A stretch of DNA of 36,228 bases from Pseudomonas sp. REP124 (lineage in GTDB: Bacteria; Pseudomonadota; Gammaproteobacteria; Pseudomonadales; Pseudomonadaceae): contig NZ_JAIQWX010000057.1 in assembly GCF_020164475.1 (NCBI RefSeq), forward strand, positions 1 through 36,228, read 5' to 3'. A program made the position numbers and the translations under genes. The first letter of the stretch is position 1. Each line of letters begins with the position of its first letter. Under the pieces are notes generated by a model that did not search any database, had not been told where the DNA came from, and saw only the letters and a list, made by a program, of their open reading frames with translations. Shown one piece after another: positions 6,648 through 16,676 of this stretch.

Positions 6648-9600
6648 TCAAACCTTCTCGAAATACGGCAACACCGCCGACCGTTTCCCGATGTCGGCAT
6701 ACGGCAGGTCGGCGTTGTCGGCGTGGGTCAGGAAGCGGTGTTCCGGCAGTTTCAGGTGTCCTTTCTCGAACCCGTCGAAATCCGGCGCTGCCCTGGAATA
6801 GTGGAAGTGTGCATACCACAGCACCTTGGCCGGGGTTTGTGTCTTGTCCCAGATTTCGTATTCCTGCATGAAATCGTTGCGACCGTCCCGGCGTTTGCCC
6901 AGGTTCTTGATCAGACTGGTTTTGCGGATCTCCACCGCGTCGTGCTTGAGCAGGTCGTCGAGCATGCCATCGGTAGGCTTTTTGCTCAGCAGCGTCTGGC
7001 GGGTTCGCAGCGTGCGGCCGGTGGCGGTCAGCTCCGTGGCCTTGTCGCGCAATTGCTGGACGAGCGCATCCTGCGGCGCCAGCGCTTCGATGCCCTGGGC
7101 GCGACGGCTGAGTTCGTCCGCCTCCTTGAGCATCATGTGCTCCAGATCCACCGGGAGCATGTCCTGGCTGGCGTAGGACTCGATTTTCGCCAGGTAGGCG
7201 TCCTGGGATTGCAGCCGTTGACGGGCTTCGGCGAGCAGCGAATCAAGATTTCGGTGCTGGGTGTGAGAGGGCGCTGGCGGCGGATTCAGCAGACGGGATT
7301 TACCATCCGCGCCTTTTTCCCAGACCTCCGTGTAGCCGCCTTTCCCGGTCAGGGTGTAGCGATAGCGCTGGGTGGTTTTTTCCAGGTGCTCCACGCCGAT
7401 CAACAGCTCATCGGTCTCGGTGACGAACACCTTTTTGCTGATCTGCCCGGGTTTGGTCGACGGCGCCGGCAGGTCGAGCGCCTTGCGCGCCCGTTCGCTC
7501 AGTTTCGCCAGCGCCTCCATGAACGGCGGCACCGACTCCAGATGAAAATGCTGCGGATAACTCGCGGTCCAGGCATTCATTCCGCGACGAAACTCGCTGT
7601 AATGCTCGATGCAATCCTGCAGGATCCGGTTGCGTTGAGCCTTTGTCGCGGAAACTTCCGAGAGACTGAACTGCGAAACCAGCGCACGTTCGACTCGCTC
7701 CCTGGAAGCACGCATTTGCCCTTGCAGAAAGAACCAGGACAAGTCGGTGCCGGCGTCGTAACGGGTCACCACCTCCAGCAGGTTACAGGCCCGGACGTTC
7801 AGCAAAGTGCCTTCGGTCAGGCGCCCGTTCAGCATGGTCACGTCCGGTGTCAGCTGGGCCTTGTCGGCACTGGTGCTGATGCGCTGATACCAGTGATTGA
7901 GTTCACGCATGTGAGCTTCGATGTTGTCGAAACCTTCGATCAATTCGATCCGCAGCTTTCTGACCTCCGCCAGCACCTGCAGCTTCAGCGAAAGGCTCGA
8001 TAAAGGTGTCGCTTCGAGTTTTTTCATCAGCTCATCGATACTGTCCAGCAGCGGCTCGACGCTGTGATTGGCGAAAAACACCCGCTTCTTGTAGCGGTCA
8101 CTGAGGATCAGCGCCGCGTCGCTCTGGAAGTCCAGCAGCACCCGCCGCTTGTTGCCGTGGGTGAGCGGAAACAGATCGACCAGGGTCTGGTGGTAGAGCC
8201 TGGCCATGTCGATGTCGGCGATGCAGGCCGTTTCCGCTTGCTGGCGCAGCGTTGCCGAACGCCGGTCGTTTTCATAGGCGGCCAAGTGGACTTCGGTCTG
8301 TTTGACCCGGGCATCGATTTGCGGCGCAAGATTGTCGGCAGCCTGTGTCAGAGAATGCAGCCGCCTGAACGACTCATCCACCCACCAGCGCGGCAACCGC
8401 TCGCGGATCGCCCGTGGCCACACCGGGTCCAGTGTATCGGCCAGATAACCCAGCACGTTGCCGCCCCCCAACCCACCACCCTCGAACATCACGCCATGCA
8501 CGCCGAAATAGGTGTCCCAGTTCCCGGCTTCATCCAGCGCGATGGGCTGCTTGTAGGTTTTCTGCGTCGTGCCTTTCAAGCGCCAGTTGCGTGAATCCTT
8601 GCTGCGCTCGACCTCGAAAATCCTGCCCTGACGAACAATGAAATCGCCGTCGGCATGGCGATAGACGTTGCGATACATGCCACGGCTGCCCGGTTGCACG
8701 TCCGACAGCGACAGCGGTTTTTCATACTCGTAGCCGGCGAAGCGCTGGGTCACCCGGCGGGCGTCGTTCAGTGAGGGCGACTGCATGGCGGCCTGTGCAT
8801 TCATGGCTTTGAGCTGACGCAATCCCGTGGCCGAACGCGCCGCCTGAGCGGTGTTGATGGACACGCTGGGCAGGATATCCATGGCCGCATCGATCAGGCA
8901 CAACAGCATCGACTCGGTCTCGGCCAGACCATCGCCGACCTCGCCACGCACGAACGCCGAAACCGCCAGGTTGGCGCTGTTCCAGGCGTCGTACAGGGCA
9001 ATCGCGGTACCCACGAAAGGCACCAGCCCCAAGGCCATTTTCAGGTAGTTGAACACCCGCGGCCCTTGCAACGCATAACGTTCCAGATAGAGATCGACGT
9101 TAGAGCGAGAGGTGGCGCGATGGGCCTCGATCAAGCGCCCCATGTGGCTGTCGAGCTGGTGCGCGGCGAGGGAAGTGGTGGCGGGCCAACGGGTGCCCAC
9201 AGCGATGATCGCGTCGAAGTGCTTGAGCATGGCCTGATTGATGCGGCTGGCGTGGGCCTGCACCGAACCCTGCAGGGCGCGGCCCGCCAGGTAGTTGAGC
9301 ATGTCGTCGCGCAGGCACAGGTTGTACAGGGCCTTGCGCGCGGTTTCCAGGCTGTCGTAGCGCCGCAGAAATTGCCCGTCCGGGCTGTCCGGCAAATAGA
9401 GCAGGGTCATGCCGCTGACCTGTTCCTCGATGAAGGTGACGCCGGCCAGAGTAACCGGGCCTTCGTCCGGCGTGTCCTTGCCACCGACACCCAAACGAGC
9501 CGGCCAGAGCACGATGCGTTTGCCGTCCACCGCCCACGCCTGCGGGGTGTCGGCGTCAATGGCGATCTTGAGAATGCGCAGCTCGTCGGCGCTGATCTGC

Positions 9601-11813
9601 TTTTGCAGGCGGGCGGTTTCGCCTTGCAGCTTGAGCATCAATCGCCAGGGTTCGAGCAGGCATTCACGGCGATGCTCACGGACAAACGCCGCCTCGTCGG
9701 CCGCGCCCATAAACACCTTGCGGATCAACTGTTCGTAGGCCTGGGGCAGATCCAGTTCGGGCAGGACCTTGCGCAGCCAGGGCAGGGTGATGCCGCTGTT
9801 CAGGGCCTGACGTTCGGCGGCGTTGGCGGAGCTGGCCTCTACCTTCATGAACGACAGGCGCAGCATCAGCGGCTCCAGATTCATCGACGGCGTGTCATCG
9901 ATGTTGAGCTGGGCCAGGTCTTCAAGTGACATCTTGCTGCGCCGGGTACTTGGGATCAGCGTCAGCTTTTGCGGGGTGCCGGGCGCGCCGGGTGCGGGGA
10001 ACGACTCTTTTTGCCACGCCACGCTGTCAGGCAGATCCAGCTGCACCTGGAAGTCGCCCTTGATGGCGAAATCTTTTTTCAGCCGGGCATACAGGCGCTC
10101 GCGAGTGAAATCCTTGCGCGGCATCAGCACAATTTCAAGTTGCTCGTGGCTGCGCTGCATCGCCGCGATCCAGGCTTGAATCAGCGGCTTGAGTTCGCCG
10201 CTTTCGGTGCTCTGGCCGAGCCATTCAGGTAGCTGGTTGGCCAGGGTGGCGCTGCGGTTTTGTTCCAGTCGCTGGGAGAAAACCAGTTGCCGGGCGGCAC
10301 TCACCGGCACCTGCAAACCGGCGAGGGTGTCGCGGCGACATTGCTCCAGTTCATCAGCGCGCTGGGTTGCCTGGGAATCGTCGGTGTAACGCTGGCGGAT
10401 CTTCGCGGCGCTTTCCTCGAAGACGTCGATCAACTGGTTCAGGCTGTAGTGCAGCGGGTCTTGGTTGATGGGCTTCAAACTCAATGTCAGGCGATCGTCC
10501 TGTTCCTGGATCTTGAACACCTCGCGCTCCATCGCCCGCACATTGACGAAGCGCTGCAAGCCGCCACCGGTGCCGGGCCAGTGCAGCAACACGCTGGCGT
10601 CGGCGGACTCGATGAGCCAGGGGCCGTTGAGGTCATGGGTGGTGCGCTGGGTTGGATCGCCGTTGCTGATCGCCACAGTCAGGCTCGACACCTTGGCATT
10701 GGTGTCGAGTGCGGCCCCGTCCAACAGATTGTTGATCAGTTGATGCTCATCTTCACTGAGCTGTTCAAGGGCTCGCTGCACTTCGATTTCGGCGCGCAGG
10801 CCGGCTTTGTGGGCGTTGTAGAGCGCGGTGAATTCCCGGTTGATGGTCGTGGTGTCCAGCAGGCGCTCGCGATACAGCAAGGCAGTGGCGGCCTGGTCGG
10901 CGGATTGCACGGCGGCCTCAAGCACCGAGAATTCATTGGCGAGTTTTTTCTGCCGCTCGCTTTCAAGGTCGTCGCCCAGATAACGCTCGAGGGCTGCGCG
11001 TTGAGTGCTCAAAGCGGCCTTGCGTAGGGTCCACGGGACATCGGCATACAGGGTGCCGAACAGGGCCGGTTGATCGTCATGGCCACTGGTTTCGACGGCA
11101 AGCGGCAGGGTGAATTCTGCCGCGTGCTTGCCGGATGCGGGTTGTTGCAAGTGCAGCAGCAGATCCGTCATTCCCACCGCCAGCATCGGTGTTCTGAAGC
11201 GGAACTCGAAGCCGATGTCTTCGACGCTCGTTTCTGTCGGGACCAGTGACTGTCGCGACAACCAGGACTCCATGAGGCTGCGTTTTTCGAACGCCTGTAT
11301 CGGCTCGGCATGACTGGGCAGGTACAGCCAGTGCGGCGACGGGTCCTTATCCCCAAGGCTGATCACCCAGGCGGCCGGATAACTCACTTTCGTGTAGTCG
11401 CTCGATACAAGAGTCAGGCGCTCCGTGCGCAGGGGCTGGCCCTTGAGGCGCAGGTCGGTGGTCGTCGAGTCCAGCAGTGCCAGCAGCGGCTGAGCCTGTT
11501 CCGCCGTCAGGCGTTGTCGGGCGAAGGCCGCCTGGATGACCGCTTCGAAGTGGTCGCGGTACAGCTCGATGGCCCGATCACGTCGGGACAGCGGCGTACC
11601 GGTCGCCCGGACATCCCAGTAAGTCTTCCAGCGCTGTTTGTCCGGCGTGGCCGGTGCGTTATTCAACAACTCGCCAAGACCCCCACTGGCGGCTCGCCAA
11701 CGGGTGGTGGCACTGAGCAGAAGTCGTTCATCGAGGCTGGCGGGCAGGGGCGTGAGGGAAGGCGGGACAAGCGGTGAGGGGGAGATGGTGTCGGGCAATA
11801 GTTTTTCGGTCAT
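6648..11813 (-). CDS. Very large toxin-like protein (dermonecrotic-toxin/DUF6543 type)
   Basis: This single uninterrupted frame encodes 1721 residues. I recognise it as the large Pseudomonas protein type often annotated 'dermonecrotic toxin domain-containing' (DUF6543), mainly by its N-terminus (LSATTRWRAASGGLGELLNNAPATPDKQRWKTYWD spread over residues about 33-70), its central hydrophobic stretch (FNYLKMALGLVPFVGTAIAL, about 919-938, continuing to an ILPSVSINTAQAARSATGL part near 985-1005), a glycine-rich VMFEGGGLGGGNVLGYL near the start of the last third, and the C-terminal half rich in charged helices. It has no signal peptide, no RHS/YD repeats and no obvious protease (HEXXH), ADP-ribosyltransferase or glycosyltransferase signature that I can see. 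The central stretch could be a membrane-insertion segment. It is probably an effector, but how it would be exported and its activity are unknown. No immunity-like or chaperone gene adjoins it. The start at 11813 has only a poor ribosome-binding site. Confidence 0.75.
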   Translation of the reverse strand: MTEKLLPDTISPSPLVPPSLTPLPASLDERLLLSATTRWRAASGGLGELLNNAPATPDKQRWKTYWDVRATGTPLSRRDRAIELYRDHFEAVIQAAFARQRLTAEQAQPLLALLDSTTTDLRLKGQPLRTERLTLVSSDYTKVSYPAAWVISLGDKDPSPHWLYLPSHAEPIQAFEKRSLMESWLSRQSLVPTETSVEDIGFEFRFRTPMLAVGMTDLLLHLQQPASGKHAAEFTLPLAVETSGHDDQPALFGTLYADVPWTLRKAALSTQRAALERYLGDDLESERQKKLANEFSVLEAAVQSADQAATALLYRERLLDTTTINREFTALYNAHKAGLRAEIEVQRALEQLSEDEHQLINNLLDGAALDTNAKVSSLTVAISNGDPTQRTTHDLNGPWLIESADASVLLHWPGTGGGLQRFVNVRAMEREVFKIQEQDDRLTLSLKPINQDPLHYSLNQLIDVFEESAAKIRQRYTDDSQATQRADELEQCRRDTLAGLQVPVSAARQLVFSQRLEQNRSATLANQLPEWLGQSTESGELKPLIQAWIAAMQRSHEQLEIVLMPRKDFTRERLYARLKKDFAIKGDFQVQLDLPDSVAWQKESFPAPGAPGTPQKLTLIPSTRRSKMSLEDLAQLNIDDTPSMNLEPLMLRLSFMKVEASSANAAERQALNSGITLPWLRKVLPELDLPQAYEQLIRKVFMGAADEAAFVREHRRECLLEPWRLMLKLQGETARLQKQISADELRILKIAIDADTPQAWAVDGKRIVLWPARLGVGGKDTPDEGPVTLAGVTFIEEQVSGMTLLYLPDSPDGQFLRRYDSLETARKALYNLCLRDDMLNYLAGRALQGSVQAHASRINQAMLKHFDAIIAVGTRWPATTSLAAHQLDSHMGRLIEAHRATSRSNVDLYLERYALQGPRVFNYLKMALGLVPFVGTAIALYDAWNSANLAVSAFVRGEVGDGLAETESMLLCLIDAAMDILPSVSINTAQAARSATGLRQLKAMNAQAAMQSPSLNDARRVTQRFAGYEYEKPLSLSDVQPGSRGMYRNVYRHADGDFIVRQGRIFEVERSKDSRNWRLKGTTQKTYKQPIALDEAGNWDTYFGVHGVMFEGGGLGGGNVLGYLADTLDPVWPRAIRERLPRWWVDESFRRLHSLTQAADNLAPQIDARVKQTEVHLAAYENDRRSATLRQQAETACIADIDMARLYHQTLVDLFPLTHGNKRRVLLDFQSDAALILSDRYKKRVFFANHSVEPLLDSIDELMKKLEATPLSSLSLKLQVLAEVRKLRIELIEGFDNIEAHMRELNHWYQRISTSADKAQLTPDVTMLNGRLTEGTLLNVRACNLLEVVTRYDAGTDLSWFFLQGQMRASRERVERALVSQFSLSEVSATKAQRNRILQDCIEHYSEFRRGMNAWTASYPQHFHLESVPPFMEALAKLSERARKALDLPAPSTKPGQISKKVFVTETDELLIGVEHLEKTTQRYRYTLTGKGGYTEVWEKGADGKSRLLNPPPAPSHTQHRNLDSLLAEARQRLQSQDAYLAKIESYASQDMLPVDLEHMMLKEADELSRRAQGIEALAPQDALVQQLRDKATELTATGRTLRTRQTLLSKKPTDGMLDDLLKHDAVEIRKTSLIKNLGKRRDGRNDFMQEYEIWDKTQTPAKVLWYAHFHYSRAAPDFDGFEKGHLKLPEHRFLTHADNADLPYADIGKRSAVLPYFEKV

Positions 11814-11935
11814 GGATCGATGGCTCGTTCAGGTGGCGCGGTCGATCCGTGCCACGGGCGGCCATTTAAGAAAAAGGTTGTTCCGGTCGGGCGCTACATA
11901 GTTAACGCTTCGACCGCCCGGCGAGATTCATCAAA

Positions 11936-11953
11936 CTGTCACGCAACTGTGGC
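11936..11953 (+). promoter_or_regulatory. PHO-box-like direct repeat
   Basis: CTGTCAC-GCAA-CTGTGGC is a pair of 7-base direct repeats with a 4-base spacer, the layout of a PhoB binding site (consensus CTGTCAT-N4-CTGTCAT). The first half matches 6 of 7 positions; the second is weaker. It lies 65 bp upstream of the exported hydrolase gene at 12019, in the 205-bp gap 11814-12018 that otherwise shows nothing. Confidence 0.4.
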
Positions 11954-12018
11954 AGCGCGCTTGAACAAACTTCATCAGACTCGCGCTCTACTGGGGTTCT
12001 GCGTTTCGGTGTTTTTTC

Positions 12019-13050
12019 ATGCGTGCTTTGTTTTTATCGGCGGCCTTCTGTCTGGCCGCATTTTTCAATCTGCCGAGCGTGGCGGCGTCGCGTTGTGACG
12101 TGAATGTTCCGACTGAACGGGTCGATCTGGCACAGGTAAGCCTGGCGTACCAGAGCATCGGCCGTGAGTCCGATCCGGCGCTGCTGCTGGTGATGGGTTT
12201 GGGCGGGCAACTGATTCACTGGCCGGACGAGGTGGTGGTCGCCCTGTGTCAGCAGGGTTTTCGGGTGATTCGTTATGACAATCGCGATGTCGGCCTGTCG
12301 ACCTGGCGCCAGGCGCCGCTGGAAGCCAACCTGACTTACGAAGTACTGCGCTACAAGCTGGGCCTGCCGGTGTCGGCGCCGTACTCGCTGACCGACATGG
12401 CGGACGACGGCCTGGGCCTGATGGATGCGCTGCACATTGAGCAATTCCATGTGCTGGGCGCGAGCATGGGCGGAATGATCGCGCAACACATGGCGGCGAT
12501 GGCGCCCCAGCGGGTCGAGAGTCTGACTTTGATCATGACCAGCTCCGGCGCCGAAGGGCTGCCCGCGCCGAGTGCCGCACTGGTGCAGTTGCTCGCCCGC
12601 CGCGGCGCGCCGAATCGCGAAGTGGCGCTGGAGCAACAGGCCGATCTGCTCGCCGCGCTGGGCAGCCCGACCATCACCGATGATCGCCAGGCACTGCTGC
12701 ATCAGGCGGCGCTGTCCTACGACCGGGCATTCAACCCCGAAGGCGTGAAGCGCCAGATCATGGCGATCCTCGCCGAACCGAGCCGCGTGGCGCTGCTCAA
12801 TCAACTGCGGGTGCCGGCGCTGGTGGTGCACGGAACGGCGGATCCGCTGTTGCCAGTGATGCACGGCGTACACCTGGCCGCGCATCTGCGTGGCAGCCAG
12901 CTGAAGCTGATTCCGGGCCTCGCCCATCGTTTTCAGGAGCCGTTCAAGGCGCCGTTGCTGGCAGCCGTCCTGCCGTACCTGCGGGCCCATCGCGAAGACA
13001 CCTCGCACTGGGCGCAGATCGAACCGGTGGCCGAACACAATCTCCTGTAG
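12019..13050 (+). CDS. Exported alpha/beta hydrolase
   Basis: This 343-residue protein begins with a signal peptide (MRALFLSAAFCLAAFFNLPSVAAS, cleavage likely near residue 23-24). The mature part is an alpha/beta hydrolase: oxyanion-region MGLGGQLIHWP (59-69), nucleophile elbow GASMGG with Ser149, acid Asp275 (HGTADPLLP) and His303 (GLAHRFQE). This is a complete Ser-Asp-His triad, so it should be an active esterase/lipase-type enzyme in the periplasm or outside; the substrate is unknown. Its TAG stop (13048-13050) lies inside the left arm of a REP element, so the last codons and the repeat meet directly. A PHO-box-like site lies upstream, which would suggest phosphate control if real. Confidence 0.88.
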   Translation: MRALFLSAAFCLAAFFNLPSVAASRCDVNVPTERVDLAQVSLAYQSIGRESDPALLLVMGLGGQLIHWPDEVVVALCQQGFRVIRYDNRDVGLSTWRQAPLEANLTYEVLRYKLGLPVSAPYSLTDMADDGLGLMDALHIEQFHVLGASMGGMIAQHMAAMAPQRVESLTLIMTSSGAEGLPAPSAALVQLLARRGAPNREVALEQQADLLAALGSPTITDDRQALLHQAALSYDRAFNPEGVKRQIMAILAEPSRVALLNQLRVPALVVHGTADPLLPVMHGVHLAAHLRGSQLKLIPGLAHRFQEPFKAPLLAAVLPYLRAHREDTSHWAQIEPVAEHNLL

Positions 13051-13145
13051 GAGCGAGCACGCTCGCGATGGTCGTCAACGATAACGTGGGCTGTCTGGAT
13101 GCCCGCGGTGTCTGAGCCTCCATCGCGAGCAGGCCCGCTCCCACA
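13046..13145. repeat. REP pair, class A, 100 bp
   Basis: The left arm TGTAGGAGCGAGCACGCTCG begins inside the stop region of the hydrolase gene. The right arm has the other subtype (GAGCAGGCCCGCTCCCACA), so the element is a hybrid. The conserved interior (GATGGTCGTCAACGATAACG...GCCCGCGGTGTCTGAG) is intact. Confidence 0.88.
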
Positions 13146-13187
13146 GTTTTTTGATCGCAATTCCCCCTGTGGATAAGATTCTTCCGA

Positions 13188-13216
13188 TTGAAAAAATATC
13201 AATGTGCCACTATGGT
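13188..13216 (+). promoter_or_regulatory. Putative sigma-70 promoter of the lipoprotein pair
   Basis: TTGAAA at 13188-13193 and TATGGT at 13211-13216 are separated by 17 bp, a canonical spacing with 5/6 and 4/6 matches. It lies 57 bp upstream of the ATG at 13273, downstream of the REP element. Confidence 0.45.
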
Positions 13217-13272
13217 TGTCGACCGTCGCAGCCGCTTCAGGCCGCACGTTTTCAATCATAGGGATTTGATCC

Positions 13273-13968
13273 ATGACTCTCCGCGCCATTCGTACGTGGG
13301 CTGCGCTCACGTTGCTCGCCTGCCTGACCCTCACCGGCTGTGCCCACGTTCAACCTCCCGTGCCGCTGGACCAGCAATTCTGGGATGCCAAGGAACCGAC
13401 CATCGGTGTGGCGATCACGGTCGTGCCGCCGCCGGTGCTGGCCTTGACCGGTAATCAGGGGCTTCTGGACTACGCCATCAACAAGGGCGTGAACAGCAAA
13501 CTCAGCGACAACGTCGAAAAATGGCAGGTGCGCGACCTCAATACGCTGCCCGACGTCATCGTCGCCAAGCTCGAGGCCAAGGGTTACAAGGTCAAGCGCA
13601 TCAACGAGCCGGTGAATCTCCAGGCCTACAAGGAAAAAAGCTACCGTGAAGGCTACACCGTCCGTGACCTGACGCCGATCAAAGCCACTTACGGCGTCGA
13701 CCGTCTGTTGCTGGTGAATGTCTACGCCACCGGCGCCACCCGCAGCTACTACGGCTTCGTGCCGACCAGCGTGCCGATGGCTCAGGTGGCCGGTCAGGGC
13801 ATGGTGGTCGACCTCGCCGACAACCGTCTGCTGTGGTTCAAACCTTTCTCGATCGTGCAGGCAGCCCAGGGCGAGTGGGATGAGCCGACCTACACCAACC
13901 TGTCCAACGCTTTCTACCAGGCCATGGACACCAGCCGTCAGCAAATGATCACGCCGTTCGAGCAATGA
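13273..13968 (+). CDS. Conserved lipoprotein of unknown function
   Basis: This 231-residue protein has a lipoprotein signal: a hydrophobic h-region and the lipobox LTGC with the modified Cys23. The residue after it is Ala, so outer-membrane sorting is likely. The mature domain has alternating strands and helices with a VDRLLLVNVYATGATRSYYGFVPTS segment and a YKVKRINEPVN segment, reminiscent of small periplasmic lipoproteins that sense or scaffold, but I do not recognise a named family. Its stop overlaps the start of the next lipoprotein gene by 4 bp (ATGA), so the two are translationally coupled and probably act together in the envelope. Confidence 0.82.
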   Translation: MTLRAIRTWAALTLLACLTLTGCAHVQPPVPLDQQFWDAKEPTIGVAITVVPPPVLALTGNQGLLDYAINKGVNSKLSDNVEKWQVRDLNTLPDVIVAKLEAKGYKVKRINEPVNLQAYKEKSYREGYTVRDLTPIKATYGVDRLLLVNVYATGATRSYYGFVPTSVPMAQVAGQGMVVDLADNRLLWFKPFSIVQAAQGEWDEPTYTNLSNAFYQAMDTSRQQMITPFEQ

Positions 13969-14873
13969 AACGCTCGCTGACAATAGTCGGCGCACTGACC
14001 CTGTCAGTGCTGGCCGGCTGTGCGCAGAAACCGGCGCCTGAAACCGGCTTTCGCTCCCAGGGCGCTGCATCCTACGTGCAGGCCCATGGGCTGAAAGTGG
14101 ACATGCAGCTGCCCCAGGCGTTTGTCGGGGCGAGCACGGTGATCGATTCCGAGGCGGCGCAGAAGGCGGCATCGTCCAGTCACAACCTGGTGGCGAACTC
14201 CGGCAATACCGCGGGGTTGGCCGGGCTGCTGGTGGCGAGTCTGATCAACACCCAGATGGGCAGCGGCAGCCTGCAGCGTGATGCGGAAAAATCCGCGCAG
14301 AAGGATGCACGGCCCATGGCCGATCTGCTCGCCGCTGTGCCGTTGCAGGAGCGTCTGCAACAGCGCTACCAGCAGGCGTCGCAAGGAGCCGGGCTCAAGC
14401 AGGGGGAGGGGGCGGTCACTGCACGGCTGGTGATTGAACCCAAACTGATGCTCACCCCCGATCGCGGCAGTTTTGTCCTGGTCAATCAGGTGCAGGTCCA
14501 GGACATTGCCGGTTCGGCGCTGTACCGGATGCGCATCGAGGTGACCAGCCAGCCGATCCGTCGTTGCGGCAAACAATGCATCGACGACGGCAGCCTCGAT
14601 CTGGCGAAGGTGACGGCGGTGCTCGACGAGTGCATCGACGAGTCCATGCGCGTGCTGGCCACCGACCTGATGCAACCGGCACCGCCCGAAGCGGCCCAGG
14701 AAACCTTGCGTTATGTGCTGGATGGCCAGCGCGTGGTCGAGCGGGGTTATCAGCTGGTCAACAACGGCAGTTACTCGCGTTACCGCAACCTGTATGGCGC
14801 GGTGAAGTCAGTGCCGGTGCCGTTCGAGGATGCGCTGACGCAGGCGCAATTGCAGAGGGTTTACGGGCAGTAG
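13965..14873 (+). CDS. Conserved lipoprotein, partner of the preceding one
   Basis: This 302-residue protein has a lipobox LAGC with Cys19, followed by Ala. A small-residue-rich central region (GLAGLLVASLINTQMGSGS) could be a short membrane-associated helix or loop. Two cysteines in RRCGKQCIDDG and one in LDECIDES (about residues 200-225) could form disulfides in the periplasm. No known domain is recognised. The gene overlaps its upstream neighbour by 4 bp (ATGA), and the pair ends in a class A REP element; it is therefore a two-gene operon whose products are both anchored in the envelope. Confidence 0.82.
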   Translation: MKRSLTIVGALTLSVLAGCAQKPAPETGFRSQGAASYVQAHGLKVDMQLPQAFVGASTVIDSEAAQKAASSSHNLVANSGNTAGLAGLLVASLINTQMGSGSLQRDAEKSAQKDARPMADLLAAVPLQERLQQRYQQASQGAGLKQGEGAVTARLVIEPKLMLTPDRGSFVLVNQVQVQDIAGSALYRMRIEVTSQPIRRCGKQCIDDGSLDLAKVTAVLDECIDESMRVLATDLMQPAPPEAAQETLRYVLDGQRVVERGYQLVNNGSYSRYRNLYGAVKSVPVPFEDALTQAQLQRVYGQ

Positions 14874-14887
14874 CGTTGCCCGTGTCC

Positions 14888-14987
14888 TGTAGGAGCGAGC
14901 ATGCTCGCGATGGTCATCAACGATAACGTGGGCTGTCTGGATGCCCGCGGTGTCTGAGCCTCCATCGCGAGCATGCTCGCTCCTACA
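14888..14987. repeat. REP pair, class A, 100 bp
   Basis: Arms TGTAGGAGCGAGCATGCTCG and the perfect inverted copy, with the standard interior (GATGGTCATCAACGATAACG...GCCCGCGGTGTCTGAG). It lies between the convergent lipoprotein operon and glpM and may serve as a bidirectional transcript end. Confidence 0.9.
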
Positions 14988-14997
14988 GGGTTCAGGG

Positions 14998-15336
14998 TCA
15001 GGTCTGGAAGCGCACCCACACGCTGACCAGCACCGTCGCCGCCATTAGCCACGCCACTGCAGCCACTGCCAGCGACGCCTCCAGCCGCATCCGATCGACC
15101 ATCACATACAAAGTCGCCAGATAGACGAAGTAGGGAATGATCGACCACATGCCGAACAGGATGGTGGTCTTGAGGTCATCCAGCGAACGGCTTTTGCCGA
15201 CGATGAAATGGGCGATCAGGGCGAAGGTCGGGAACAGCGGCACCAGGCCTGCGATGTAGTAGTTTTTGGTCTTGGCCAGGGCGGCGAGGATCACCACCAC
15301 CGCCGCGCCCAGGGTTGCTTTGAGAATCAGGTCCAC
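14998..15336 (-). CDS. GlpM family inner-membrane protein
   Basis: This 112-residue protein has about four hydrophobic helices. It carries the recognisable GlpM core: KTKNYYIAGLVPLFPTFALIAHFIVG (about residues 22-47) and TILFGMWSIIPYFVYL (about 58-73). GlpM was named in P. aeruginosa for an effect on glycerol/alginate phenotypes; the biochemical role is not known. It follows aauR by 11 bp on the same strand, so it may be co-transcribed with aauSR, though I know of no functional tie. Confidence 0.8.
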   Translation of the reverse strand: MDLILKATLGAAVVVILAALAKTKNYYIAGLVPLFPTFALIAHFIVGKSRSLDDLKTTILFGMWSIIPYFVYLATLYVMVDRMRLEASLAVAAVAWLMAATVLVSVWVRFQT

Positions 15337-15347
15337 ACAGGTCTCGC

Positions 15348-16672
<1,325 letters not shown>

Positions 16673-16676
<4 letters not shown>

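Noticed and set aside
6606..8003. 465-codon plus-strand frame opposite to the large toxin-like gene, plus others at 9066-9929 and 10260-11027
   Set aside because: Shadow frames; low-complexity composition and no ribosome-binding sites, while the minus-strand frame is continuous over 5.2 kb.
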